Shown: positions 42,782-54,834 of the stretch, in pieces
How the letters are laid out: each line of letters starts with the position of its first letter
Numbering within the stretch: position 1 is the stretch's first letter
Source: Dacryopinax spathularia
Taxonomy: Eukaryota > Basidiomycota > Dacrymycetes > Dacrymycetales > Dacrymycetaceae
Assembly (NCBI GenBank): GCA_037974965.1
Contig: JBBPFI010000017.1
Coordinates: 248,001-312,000, forward strand
DNA length: 64,000 nt
Direction: 5' to 3'
Program-made: the position numbers and the translations under genes
The notes under the pieces: generated by a model
The model's input: only the letters and a program-made list of their open reading frames with translations
Told to the model about the DNA's origin: nothing
Database searches by the model: none

Positions 42782-45700
42782 ATGGTCTTCCCCGATCTTT
42801 CGTTCTTACCCATTCTGGAGGATGAGCTCGATGATGGTATCCTCGCTGTAGGCATCAACCAGGATACTTGGCGTCCCAACCTGTCTCCGTTGTCCCAAGT
42901 CGTGGACGAGTCGCCCTTCTTCGACCTAGACGCGGATATATGCGCGTTCAAGAAAGCGGCTGAGGAGTCGCTCGCTTCCTCTGGCTCATCTCCATCGGCG
43001 CTCAAGACTGAAGATGACGATGCGGTGCTGCTTACGCCTCCTGGGCAGGAAACCCGCAGCGATGCTATGAAGTCCGAAGCCGTCGAAGACAGGATATATG
43101 CGCTGGAGACTACCGCTGCGGACCGTGGATCGTCTCCCGGACCATCTTCTAATCGATCTCTTCAAGAGTAAGATGTTCTGTCGCTTCGGATCTCCAAATC
43201 TCTGACGGCGGATTCCAGCATCGATGAGGACGAACTCGAATTTAGGATGGACCTGGACAGAGCGATCGCAGAATCCCTGATACTTGCTGCCTCCGCCTCC
43301 GCCTACGTCCCTTCGGAGGACACGTATCTGTCTCAACCGTCCCAACATATAAATGGGGAGCCCAGCAGCGACGACAACCTGATGGATGCCTTGCAGAGTC
43401 AAGGATATTTCCCCGACGAAGCAGACTCGTGAGTGCGCATATATACGCCATCATTCCTTGTCTTACGGCATCGCAGACTTCTGCGGGACTTACGGTTGCT
43501 CGCTTCAAAGCTTGGTGAACGCATAGCTTTTGCGCAAGCTAACGGAGGACGGCTTCCAATATATCATGACGCTACTCAAGTCAGCGCAAGCTTGTCCCAA
43601 CCCCTTTTTGCTGGCGAATTCTCCCAATCCAAGGGAAAGAAGAGGTTAGAGGTTTGCTTTGCGTGCTACGCCACCGATCACTGATCCTTCGAAAGCGGCC
43701 TTCCCTCCCGTCAATCTATCTTATTTAAATATCTAAAGTCAACTACGACGCCTCTAAGATCTTTGAGTATATGCGACATGATCGCATACTTGAGCGCTGG
43801 CTGATGACCATTTGCACAGCCCGGATGCTAGTAGTCGTTCAAATTTCGGAAGAAGCGATCCGCACGAAGACACCGGTAACAAAGAGGTAACACCGTCCGC
43901 TGTCAAGTCGGCGTCCAGAAGCTGACTGCTGGCAAGGGACGTCTACTACCGGAATCCTGCGCTTTTCGAGAATCAGGGCGTTGCCGATCGCGTGGGTATT
44001 GCTTTCCTACCCTTATCTGCATTCATTGAATTATTCCGGCAGCTGGTAGAGGAGCTTGCGAAACTGCTGGGCGTGAAACGTGGAGCTCTCAATATTGTGA
44101 GTGTACGTGCAACCTTCAAGATTGTGACTGAGCGCATCCAGCGCGCCTCTCCGCGCGGTATGTTTGCCGGATCTGCCATAACATTACATCTGAAGAGTGG
44201 AGAAACTGTTACTGCATCAGCTACTCGGGTCTGTAATTACTGTGCACGTAAGATTTTTGTTAACACCACAGGACAGGGACAATCTACTCCGCCCTCAGAA
44301 GATATTGATAGAATCGAAATCCACGACGACATCGCCTTCGTGCTAGTGGTAGAGAAGGAGGCAAGTCAACATGACTACATTGGGGCAGATATACTGACCT
44401 GAATGGTAGGCTGTCTTTAATACCCTTCTTGCCAAATCTTTTGCACACAACGATTTTGCCAATGGAAGAGGGCTTATTATCACAGTAAGTGATCTATCAA
44501 TCGTACGTCTGCTTTTCTGATCCCTGGCTTCAGGGCAAGGGCTACCCTGACCTAGCAACCCGTGACCTCTTCAGGCAACTCGCTGAGAAGCTTCCTCTCT
44601 GGTACTGAAGACTATTTCCGCAAGGATTGGACTTGGGGTCGCTGACATGAGCTAGGGTCCCTATAGCAGCGTTGGTGGACGCAGATCCGTATGGTCTGGA
44701 TATACTGTCCAAGTACATCGAGGCTTGCGATGGAGTCGTGCGGAAGGACAGCAAGTATAGCAACGGCGCGTTGTATCAAGATTGTAAAACGGAGTCGGAT
44801 CGTTTATACAGAAAGGATGATAAAAACGGAGAACGCGTCGAATGGATTGGAGCTTTCGGAACAGAATGGAACAGCCTGGGCATTCCATCGGAAGCACTCC
44901 TTCCCTTGCGTCTGCCCGATCATCAGAAGGTTAGTCGATTTCATCCGCCATTTGTTGGGTAAAATGACTAACATTGTTGAAAGGCACTCGCGATGCTCCG
45001 AAAAAGCGATGACATGCCTCGTAGTTGGAGGTGTGTACTCCTATCTGAAGCATAAGGCGTCTTCGGGGGGCGCAGGCATACTAATGTGTTTGCCGTTCAG
45101 GAAGGAACTACAGCACATGCTTTTCACTCAGAAGAAAGCTGAGATCGAGTGTCTTTACTCTCTACCTGCCAACCTTGCCACGGCAGACTCGCTGGACGCG
45201 ATCGTTTCGTCACAATCTCCTCGCACTTTCTACTCCTCGAGCTCTTCGTCTTCCTCGTCTCTGACTGCTTCTGGATCTTTGGGTTCTCTGACAACGTCTT
45301 CCTCGTTCTCGTACCCCTCAACTCCCCTGCTATCTCCAAGTTCCCTGCCGTATTCTCAGTTCTCCTCGTTCGATCTGTTTTCGCAGAATGACGACGTACC
45401 TCCACTCTTGCTATCCCAAAGCTCTCAGCTACACAACTCGGGCGAAGCTCTCGTCCAGTATCTCATCTGCAAACTGTCGCCTCTGATTGCAGGTATTGGC
45501 GCGTATACCCAGTCAATCTCGCAGCTCAAGCAGGAAGATGTCAAACCCAATCTGCCGGATCTCGTGGTTGACGAGGACGTTGAGGATATCCTGGAAGTCT
45601 CTGACTCTGTACTGAACTCGCTCTCTTCGCCTGCTTCACTTCCTTTTGTGACCGCCCCTAAGCGCAGCTCTCCCGATGACGACGATGTCGATGAGAGAGA

Positions 45701-45995
45701 CAAACCCGAAAAGAAGCAGAAAGTGGACGAAGAAGACGAAGACGACAGCGATATCATCATGGAAAGTTTCAAGCAAAGCTACGCTCATATGGGAGAGTTG
45801 CCTTCTACTACGCTGGACACTGTCATGGCCGAGACCGATATTAAGCGCGAAGCGGTGAACGACGTTGAACTGGCAACCCTTGGAGAGAACTTGCGCCAAG
45901 AAGCTTCTGAGCTTGAACACTTGTTGGAAGATTACGAGATCATTGAGGTTGACTGCTTTGGACGGACAATACCTGTGCTTTACTTGGTGGATTAA
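42782..45995 (+). CDS. spo11: Spo11 homologue (topoisomerase VI A-type meiotic DSB nuclease) with long extensions, 14 exons, about 846 residues
   Basis: It makes meiotic double-strand breaks via a phosphotyrosine. Exons 42782-43167, 43219-43428, 43477-43644, 43696-43766, 43820-43886, 43937-43991, 44043-44096, 44142-44228, 44277-44360, 44410-44484, 44534-44601, 44656-44929, 44984-45030 and 45101-45995 keep frame throughout. The catalytic tyrosine region is VTKRDVYYRNPALFENQ. The 5Y-CAP part continues with LLGVKRGALNI. The Toprim motifs are VVEKEAVFNTLL, GKGYPDLATRDLFRQL and ALVDADPYGLDI. The C-terminal core reads ELQHMLFTQKKAEIE. Usual length is near 400. Here about 250 residues precede the core, and about 290 serine-rich then acidic residues follow it. 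Exon 12 could contain two extra 39-nt introns. Intron 9 is GC-AG. Confidence 0.88.
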
Positions 45996-46174
45996 CGGGT
46001 ATCTTGCTGTCTTCATGTTTCTTCATGGCTATTTGACGCTTTCATCTTGCTCAGGGATAGGACGGTCGTAGCACATGTGGCACTTCTTCTGCTAATAACA
46101 TTTCTGTTTCGGTACAAGACCTCCTTCCACATAGCAACCCTCTTTCAGCTGTCAAACGTGCCTCCGCAGCACAG

Positions 46175-46834
46175 TCAAATGCCATGCTTAACCTCAAAGA
46201 ACCCTTGGGCCAACTTGCCCGCCTCCCCCTCCAACGCCTGCGCCGCCTTGATAATCTCCTCAATCCTCTCCGGACTCAACGTCCCCGGTTCCCTCGTATA
46301 GATATCCAGCCCCGCGGGAGTAAAAAGCGTCTTATCAAACCAAGTAGCGAACCACCCCTCCTCAAAATCATACCCAATCACCTGCCAACTCGAAGTGGCC
46401 ATCCTGAGCAAAAAGCCGATCCCGCGCCACTTGAAGTTCGCCGCGTGCTCTTTTTCTGCCTCGCCGGATGCTCCGTCGGTAGGGACGAGGGTGGAGACGC
46501 CGTCGATTGACGTGGGGGCCTTGTCGGCCGAGGCGGAGAGGGAACGGAATTGCTTGGTGTCGTTATACACCAGGTTCGGGAGGGGGGACGTAAGCGTGTA
46601 AGTGATAGTGGTGTCTTTATGCGTCTGTCTTCTTGCGTCAGGACTACAAACCGGAGAGGAAGGAGGGTGAGGGGGGGAAGGACGTACGCGCCACATCTCC
46701 ATCGTCGAACATTTGAGGTACCATTTCCCGACTAGCGACTCAGCCGGGAAATGGGCTTTGCTCAGCGAAGGGTGGGAGGGGGAGCCGTCTTTCCCTGCTG
46801 GGGCATGGAGGGCGATGGGCTTGAGGTCGGACAT
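46175..46834 (-). CDS. Lipocalin-like fungal protein, copy 2, two exons, 198 residues
   Basis: Paralogue of the gene at 41921-42608. Exons 46688-46834 and 46175-46624 join in phase 0 over a 63-nt intron. The 63-nt intron has no stop in frame, so the unspliced frame also stays open; comparison with copy 1 (MWK then TRKDVTITY, against MWR then THKDTTITY) decides the splice. Shared blocks include FPAESLVGKWYLKCSTMEMW, ANFKWRGIGFLL, WQVIGYDFEEGW and KTLFTPAGLDIYTREPG. It is cytosolic by the lack of a signal peptide, with unknown ligand. It lies convergent to SPO11, so the two copies flank that gene. Confidence 0.72.
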   Translation of the reverse strand: MSDLKPIALHAPAGKDGSPSHPSLSKAHFPAESLVGKWYLKCSTMEMWRVRPSPPHPPSSPVCSPDARRQTHKDTTITYTLTSPLPNLVYNDTKQFRSLSASADKAPTSIDGVSTLVPTDGASGEAEKEHAANFKWRGIGFLLRMATSSWQVIGYDFEEGWFATWFDKTLFTPAGLDIYTREPGTLSPERIEEIIKAAQALEGEAGKLAQGFFEVKHGI

Positions 46835-48095
46835 TCTTGACTGGACGGTGGGTGGTGAGGAACGGGACGTCTTAGGGCGCCGGGAGGATGTTGATGGGTA
46901 GGTGGACGTCTTATATTGGTCCGGGTCGCCAGCAGGATGATAAGGGTAGCATGGGCGTGAAGCTCAACGAATGAGGCGAGATGCTCATCATTGCCAGTCG
47001 GTCAGGAACAGGAGCCAGGAACGCTGCGATGAGCAGCCATAGTTCGAGGGCGACTAGACAACAGTGTTGAGATGCTGCCAGGATGCTGTATCTTCTGCGG
47101 GACCGTCATCTTGCGTGCCAGTGCTGCCAGATAGGGATCCCGACGGCTCCGAAGCACCCGTCTTTCTTCTGACTGGAATCATGCTGCGCAAGAGCCAACA
47201 GCTGCAGAACCTGTTTCTCCTGACAGCTTTCTCAAAGTGCTACCCAGCAGCTTTCGAGCAGAGCATATTGGCAGACCTGTGAGTCACAGTCAACATCGGT
47301 CGCACGCTGTCGGAGCTATAACGGCCGTGTCCCATAACGCGTTCATGGAACGCCGCCGAATGACGCGCCCGCCAAGCCATTTCCTAATCTCCGACGATGA
47401 GCACTTTTGATCCGTCTTCTTCGGTCCACCTCATTTCCACGCCGTTCCGTCGCGCCGCCACTCTGAACCTCTCCCTCATCAGCCAACCCTCATCCTAACT
47501 CCGGAAAAGTGATATCCCGAGCCCTCTCCCGAATCTGGACCGACCGATGCTGGCCCATGAACACATTCCCCGTCGTGGGCGGAATCGCTCCCCAAAAACG
47601 GGCATCGCGCGCCTGCCTTCTTTGAGTCCGAGTCACGTGCCCTCTGATGAGGGGGCGATTTTCACATGTACCGTCAATAGGAACGCGGGACGACGACGGC
47701 GATAACGAGTTCTCACGCCGCGTCATTTTCTTGACCTCAGCATGCAATCATGACCTTTCTGGAATGACCAGTGTTTGAATACGTCTTCGGCGGGTTTTGA
47801 CGGTGCGATCGGGGAACACGACATGGGCGAGGGTTGGCCGGCATGGGGACGGCTCTGGATCGTTCGAGAGCACGCGATGAGGGGAGGCAGATTGAGACGG
47901 GCAGTGGGGAACTAGGTTTGGGCGTTGAAGGCGGAATGAGTCCATGGCTGCGTCATGGATGAGCTGGTCATCGGGAGAACGTATAAAACCTCGCTCGATC
48001 TGCCTGCTCCTCACCGCCCAAACCAAACCAAAGCACACCAAAGCCCCCTCACCCGCTGTCTCACTCGCACATCCTCTCGCAGCCTAACGCACAAT
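46835..48095. other. Intergenic region upstream of the reductase
   Basis: No gene is supported. Frames at 47064-47282 and 47490-48041 lack family resemblance. The right end is the promoter of the aldo/keto reductase, with a TATA box noted separately. Confidence 0.45.
47982..47988 (+). promoter_or_regulatory. TATA box of the aldo/keto reductase gene
   Basis: TATAAAA, 108 bp before the ATG at 48096. It is followed by a CA/CT-rich leader that ends in CACAATATGG around the start codon. Confidence 0.6.
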
Positions 48096-49454
48096 ATGGC
48101 CCAAGTATTCGCCCCCGCCGTCGAGCCCCCCACAAAGCTAGGCGACTACCGTCTCCTCTCGCCCCGCTGCGGTCTGCGCGTCTCGCCCCTCTGCCTGGGC
48201 GGCATGTCCTTCGGGAATGCCTGGACGGACATCTTCGGCGTTGGGATGACAAAGGAGGAGACTTTCGAGCTGCTCGATGCGTACTGGGAGGCAGGGGGGA
48301 ACTTTATCGATACGGCGAACAATTACCAGGATGAGCAGAGCGAGATGTGGATTGGGGAGTGGATGAAGGCTCGCGGGAACCGTGATGACTTGGGTACGCT
48401 CCTCCCCCTCCCCCCCCCACCCTTCGCATGTATGCGTGCTAACCCGCACACGCTCTTGCAGTCATCGCTACCAAGTTCTCGATCGGCTACCGCAAGCACC
48501 GCGGCGGCTCGCCCAAGCAACACGTCCAGACCACAGGGAACCACAAGAAGTCCCTCCTCACCTCCCTACGCGACTCGCTCGCCAAGCTCCAAACGGACTA
48601 CGTCGACATCCTCTACGTCCACTGGTGGGACTACACCGTCGGCATCCCCGAGCTCATGCGTGCGCTGGACGACGTCGTGCGCAGCGGGAAGGTCCTCCAT
48701 TTGGGGATAAGCGATACGCCCGCGTGGATTGTGAGCCAGGCGAACCAGTATGCGCGGGATCACGCGTTGACGCCTTTTGTTGTCTGTACGTCCTCTCCTT
48801 CTATACCCGGTCTTGGGCAGGGGAAGCTCATATATGCGTGTTTTGGGGGGTGACAGATCAGGGAGAATGGTCCTGCATGAAACGCGATTTCGAGCGGGAC
48901 ATCCTCCCCATGTGCGCGCACGAAGGGATGGGCGTCGCCCCCTGGGGGGTGATCGCCGGCGGCCGTTTCCGGACTCAAAAGCAGCTCGAAGAGCGCCTGA
49001 AAGAAGGAGGACTCCGGAACGGCGCGAACGACCTGACGGAGAACGAGAAGAAGATGAGTGCGGCGCTCGAGAAGGTCGCCAAAGAGATCGGCGGGGACGC
49101 AAGTCTGGTGAACGTGGCTATTAGCTACTGTTTGCATAAGCAGCCGTATGTGTTCCCTATTCTTGGGGGCAGGAAAGTGTCACATTTGAAGGAGAACATC
49201 AAGGTCCGTCTTTCTCTCATCTTTCTCTCTTCTCTTGGACACGGCATGCTGATAGGACGTTTTAGGCACTGAGCATCAACCTCACGCGCGAGCAGATCGA
49301 TGAACTGGACTCCGCATTGCCGTTCGATATCGGTTTCCCGCAGACGATGCTTGGCGGTGATCCGGCTTTGACGCCTGACGGGAGGAGCAGGAACTGGCTG
49401 TTGAACGCTTCGAGCAAGCTCCAGTTTGTGAAGGCGCCGCAGCCAATTGAGTAA
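48096..49454 (+). CDS. Aldo/keto reductase, aryl-alcohol dehydrogenase type, four exons, 385 residues
   Basis: NADPH-dependent carbonyl reductase of the AKR9/AAD branch. In wood- and litter-decay fungi these act on aryl aldehydes. Exons 48096-48393, 48462-48785, 48857-49203 and 49266-49454 join in frame over introns of 62-71 nt. Seen in order are [12 protein letters not shown], the Asp of [17 protein letters not shown] with catalytic Tyr (NNY), the Lys region [43 protein letters not shown], the Trp/Ala [12 protein letters not shown] cofactor loop, and [16 protein letters not shown]. The length is normal for AAD proteins. There is no signal peptide, so it is intracellular. It is convergent with the peroxin gene. 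Confidence 0.93.
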
Positions 49455-49688
49455 GGGCTGTCTATAGATTGCAGCAGATTGTTGTAGCTGCCGTAGCGAG
49501 TGGTGCCAAGTACAAGATCCAGTTTTTGTGAATGTTTGCGCCGTCAGAGCACCATCGGCAGGGAGAGTGACAGGGCCCCGCTTTGTATGAAGGGTATCGG
49601 ACAATTATCATTACAATACAGAAGAAAAGGAGCATCTGGGACGACGAATAACGCGAAGGTTCAGTCAAAATACTCCGGCCGTCGCAGC

Positions 49689-52511
49689 TTACGACACCCC
49701 CTTCTGGACAACGCCCTTCAGCCTAGCCCTCAACCCCTGCCGCTCATGATCATTCCCTCCTCCTTGCCCTGCCCCGGTCCCCCCAGCAGTCACACCAGTC
49801 GCAGGAGGAACACCATAACTCTCCAAACTATCCCTCCTAGCACCGCTCGGCCTCCTCGCCCAGTCCCTCGCGCTAACCGAACCCGAACGCGAACCCGAGC
49901 TCTCCACACTCTGTCTCCTCCCCCCTGCTCCTCCTGCTCCTGGCCCTCCTGCTCCTACTCCCGGCCCTTCACCTGCGGTGGAATCCAAGCTCCTTCGTCC
50001 CCCTACTCCGGATGTAGGATCAAGTTCTCCACGAGCCCAGACATCTGTTTCGGCCGTCGTTGCCCCGCCCGCTCCGAATCCCGCTCTGGCGCTTGGGGTC
50101 AGAGGGGGCCGATGATCGATCGCCGACCCCGGCTGGGCCGTAAACGCCGAAAAGATGTTATATGGCGAGCTTGCCGATGCTGGGTATGACGAGGCTTGTT
50201 CTTCCCTTCCCGCATTGGGGGCAGCGGCGGCTGTGAGGGGTATGTTGTTGGGCGTTGTGGAGGTGGTGCTGCTGGTGGATGGCAGAGCGTGGGTGCTGAA
50301 TGAGGGCAGGCGGGAGGAGGAGGGCGGGGCGCGGATCACTTGGACTGTTTCGTGGCAGAGGGCTATGCGGGTCCAGCGGCGGGAGCGGGTGTACTAGCGA
50401 TTCAAGTATCAGCACAGTCTCTTCTCTTGCCGTATCAGAACCAGAACAAACGAGCAGGTGAACGGCCGGCGAATGTGCGGGATATGGAAGGTGCCATGGA
50501 GAAGAGGGGAACGAGAACGAGAGGGATGGATAGGCAAGATTTGAAGAGGTGGGAATAAAGAAAAAGGACGCACCTTCCCCATCCCCCCCTTCCCTCCCCT
50601 TCCCTGCCACTTATTATCAAAATAAACCCAGCCATTCTCGTCCGTCGTCACCCCACCCCCATCCCCATCGTCCCCATCTCCATCTCCCTCATCCCCGTCC
50701 ACATGCGCGTTCCCGTCCTCCTCTGCATCCCCATCTCCTTGTGCGTGCTCTGCTGAGTTGGTGGAGGTTATGGAGTCCGAGTCGGCGGCGGTGCCGGTGC
50801 GGCCCCGGGCGCGCTTGACGATCTCCTCTACTCTTCCTCTTGCTCCCCCACTCCCTCCTGACCCTCCGCCGCCCCCAGAACCTGATCTGTCGTCCACTTC
50901 TGGAAGGGTCATAGCGACCCTCTCTTCCCTCCCGCCCTCTTTCCTCACCGCCACGCGCCACTCGGCGTCTTCCCATGTCCACAGAGCTTTTCTGACGACC
51001 TGTAAGCGAGGGTTGGACGGATGCGGGAGGACAGTTTGGGAGGGAGAGGGGAGCGGGAGTGTGCGTGGGGCTGGGGCGGCGGGTGCGACGCTGGGGGAGG
51101 GGGAGAGGGAGGGGAGGAGGGTGGTGTATGGTGGGGGGTCGGACGGGAGGAGGGCTGATGTCCAGTCTGCGCATGCATACAGATGTCAGCAACTGTCTCG
51201 TACAGCAGATAGAGGCACGAATGGTAAGGGTTGAAAGGGAAACAGGAAAACGGAGGGAAAGGGGATGGAGGGAAAGGACTCACCAAGACCCATCCACCAC
51301 CTCTGATTCTCCCACACATCAAACCTGAACCTCATCGGCGGCACAGCAACTTCCTCCCCAACCCTCTCCCCATCCTCCTCATCCTGATCCTTCTCCCTCA
51401 CACCTTCTCTCCCCTCCTTGCCGCTCTTCTCGGACTCATCCTTACCCAGAACACCAAACGCAACCTTCAAACTCCTAAAACTGTCCCTCCTCCCTTCCGC
51501 CTTCTTCGCCTCCCTCGCCTCCCTGCCCGCTTCGGCCCGCTCCCGCGCCTCCCCCAAACTAACCGGCTCATCCCCCGTCAGCCACCCCCACACCCTCAAC
51601 CCCAAATACCTCACCAGCCCCGACCCTCCCAACACCTCCCTAGCCGCTCGTGCGAATGGGGAGTGCCACCCCAGCACGACTGTCCCAGCTAGGGAGAGCG
51701 TAATTGACAGGGGAGTAGTCCACATGAGGAGTATCCAGATGGGGTAGAGGATGCCGACTGCGCGAAGAGACTTCGAGAGGTCGACCTTGGCCGGAGATTG
51801 GGAGAGGGAGGCGTTTATGCTTGCTAGAGTGGGGAGTTGGGGAGGTGGGGGGAGGGAGGAGAGGAGGGAGAGCGTTTTGCTGAGCGAGGACGGGGAGGCG
51901 GGGGTCCGTTTTTGGCTGATGGTGCTGGAGGTGGTCTTGGATTGGGAGGTGGAGAGGGCGGGGATATTCAAGTAGGGAATGCGGTTGAGTAGTGAGAGGT
52001 TTATGGGCATGGGATGGAGGTAGAGGAACAGCATCAGGGGAGTCGCGAACCTACATCCAAATCATCAGAGCTTAACCCCATCGCGGCACCCCAAAAGCAG
52101 AGCACAACAACAACGCAGAAACCCATCCAAACGGGAAAGAAAGAGGAAAAGTACGTACGTCAACACCGCCCAAGTCCCACAACACACACCCCACCAAGCC
52201 GCCAACACCAACACAGCGTCCGTCCCTCTCCCCGGCTGCCACAGATACACTTCCCTCGCCCAAGCAAGAGCATGTATGACCGGTCCGTACGACGTAAGAA
52301 ACCGTAGGACTGGGGTCGGGGTCGTTGCTAGGAATGATGCAGAGCTGCTGCTGGGAGAGGAGGTGGCTGCGGTGGTGTTTGGAAGGGATGAGGAGATTGG
52401 GAGTGATGAGGATGAGGACGAGATTGGGAATGAGGTTGCTGTTGCTGTTGTTGTTGATGTTTGGACTGAGGGCGTTGGAGGTGGGAGACCTGCTGTCGGT
52501 GGCGAGGGCAT
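49689..52511 (-). CDS. Pex23/Pex30-type peroxin with split dysferlin domain, four exons, about 805 residues
   Basis: Integral membrane protein of the ER-peroxisome contact family that regulates peroxisome number and size. Exons 52159-52511, 51284-52050, 50574-51166 and 49689-50393 join in frame. The introns are longer than elsewhere in the window (108, 117 and 179 nt). Hydrophobic spans near the N-terminus (VLRFLTSYGPVIHALAWA, LVLAAWWGVCCGTWAVL, ILYPIWILLMW) form the Pex24-type membrane part. The dysferlin N half is RFDVWENQRWWMGLDW. The C half is NGWVYFDNKW followed, after a splice, by YTRSRRWTRIA. A Gly- and Asp-rich low-complexity insert of over 100 residues separates the halves. The tail is Ser/Gly-rich. 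The start ATG at 52511 is preceded by an open frame. Confidence 0.85.
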
Positions 52512-52944
52512 CCTTGATGTATGCACTTGTATAGCAGCTCGCGTAACAGCTGGACAAGCTGGGACGAGGAGGAGGAGAAGAGGACCAACTTGCGAAGGGA
52601 GAGGGTTCAGGGGACAGTTTCCTGATGCGGGACAGACGCGCACACGTCACCCGATTCACGTCATCAGAAGCACTTCAAATCAGAATACACGTGAACTTCC
52701 CCGCATTTCAGTCTTTCCGCGGAACCGTCCATAGACAACTTTGCTCGTCTTGTTGTCAGGTAATTATATGAGTGTGTCATTACGTGTGAATAGTGTGCAG
52801 AAACTAGAAGATCAATTACAGAACCCAGAGAAGGAAAACCGAATTCCGGCATCTCGTCTCGGGAACACGACGCAATCCTCCTTACTGCATCGTCGAAGCC
52901 GAAACAACCCCCGCATAATAGTTCTCGCATCCTAAGCAGCCTCA
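52512..52944. other. Gap between peroxin start and lipase end
   Basis: Promoter side of the peroxin gene and 3' side of the lipase gene. No other feature seen. Confidence 0.4.
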
Positions 52945-54834
52945 TCAGTCACGTTCCAAAACACTAGGCCAGTTGAAGACTCCGGAGAAGTAAGGGGAAA
53001 AAAACTGACGATGTCCCTCGATCCCACCCTCAAACCAACCCCCCGGCATCCCCCTCCCCAGCTCACTCTCCACCGCCACGGCCTCAGCCCCCGCAGAAAC
53101 AAGCCACCCAGCATCGACATGCTCAAACTCCTGGTCCAGGGCGATAATGGGCGGGATAGTGGGGACAATATCATTTTTGTCGACTATGCGCCAGGTGTGC
53201 AACTGTTGGGCGAGGGCGGCGGAGCGGAGGAGGAGTCCGAAGGGCGAGAGGGCTAGGCGGGGGGAGCCGAATGTGTGTAGGTCTATGGGTTGGAATGGTT
53301 GGGCTTGGGAGGGAGGGGTGGTGCTGGGGGAGGAAGGCTTGGTGAACCGACGGAGGAGCTCGGCGTAGAAGAGCGTTGCGTAGGAGGCGCCGAGGGAGTG
53401 GCCCTGTTCACACCCGACCGTCATTAATACTTTTCAGAACAACCACGATTATAACAGCGCGTACGGTCACATAAAACGGCACAGGCCTCTCCACACTTCC
53501 TCCCAGCGCGACCGCCAAGTCCTGCACGCCCATAACAATCAAATCTTTCCCCCAACCACAATCAGCTCCCACCGACCCAGCACACAAGGAACCAGAACGG
53601 AAAAGACGCACCAAACGGCACCCTCACCCCTCCTCCTCCCTCAACCTCATACCCCTCAAACAACGCCTTCGCCACCCCTTTACTCACCTCCTCGCCCCAG
53701 CAGATCGGCCCCGCTGAGGCTCCGTCCGTGGGGTCCGGGACGGGGACGGCGGCTGTGAAGTCTAGGTCGACGAACCATTCGCCTAGGTTTGTTGGGGTTG
53801 TGCCCTGCAATACAGCGGGTTAGCGTTGAAGACTTGAAGTGGAAGGATGAGAGGGGGAGAGGGCGGACCTTGAATGCTACGATTATGTATGCGCCTTGAG
53901 AGGAGGTGGGGAGGGAGTAGAACGCCCCGCAGAATGGGCCGTCCCAGAACCAATGCTCGATCGGGTGGTCCTAAAACCCATTAGCGGCCCATCACGCAGC
54001 CAAAGATGCGCATACATCGACCAAATCTCACACAGCACATCAGCTTGCGCATATCTTCGACACGCTAGACACTTACCACACAGAACTGTAAATCCCAGGC
54101 CCCACGTCTGCGCCTGCCCACCCCATCAGCATATGTTCATACGTCAGCAGAGCACAAAGAACATACGATATCAACAATGCCCTGCTGCGACTCCACCAGG
54201 CTACTCGGCGCCTCCTCCGAATTCTGCAGCACAGCATTCTTGACACTCGTAAAGTCCCTCAGATACACCGTCGAAGACTGCATGATCGCGAGGCGCGTGA
54301 CATTCCAGTCTATCTGGGCTGGCGATGCGCCTACGTTCTATCAGCTCCTATCCTCTTCTCAGGCACTGGTTGGATGTGAGGAGGGGACATACCAGCCGCA
54401 TACACCTCCTTAGCCGCAGTCAATTGATCCGCGCTCGCGCTGGTCCATTGGGCGATCTCCGCCGCTAGCTCGGCGTTCGAGTCGACCCCAATCCCGATCC
54501 CGGTTATTTGGGGATGGGCAAGCTTGTTCTCCTCCGAACTTAGGGTGGAGGCAGAGGAAGCCACTGTCCCGGCAGCAGCGACCAGTTTGGGCTGTTTCAG
54601 TTGGGTGATGTGACGCGCTAGGATCGCTTGTTGTGCAGCTTGGAGGTCTACCGGTGTTGAGCGAGGAGCGAGGTAGGCGGGTGCCGCCGTTGGGGCTGGT
54701 TTTGCCAGCGGTGGTGGAGTTGATGAGCCTGGTGGGGGTGTGCTCTTATCGACTGGTGTTGCCTCATCCGAGGGAGAAGCACGACACAGCAAGTGGCCAT
54801 AGATAGCATGCAGTCTTCGCAGAAGAGTTGCCAT
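52945..54834 (-). CDS. Class 3 lipase, about seven exons
   Basis: Alpha/beta hydrolase of the fungal triacylglycerol lipase class 3 group. The start is the ATG at 54834 (MATLLRRLHAIYGHLL). Exon 1 runs to a GTATGT donor near 54392. Further pieces include DWNVTRLAIMQSSTVYLRDF, then GPFCGAFYSLP, then AYIIVAFKGTTPTNLGEWF. After splicing, VERPVPFYVT joins GHSLGASYATLFYAEL, which completes the nucleophile elbow. The catalytic Asp is in VDKNDIVPTIPP and the His is probably in EGHRQFFSPYF near the end. The last exon is 52945-53412 or close to it. No clear signal peptide is seen after the chosen ATG, so an intracellular lipase is as likely as a secreted one. Exon borders in the middle are approximate. 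Confidence 0.85.

Noticed and set aside
53896-54243. Plus-strand frame opposite the lipase
   Set aside because: It is antisense to lipase exons and lacks independent content.
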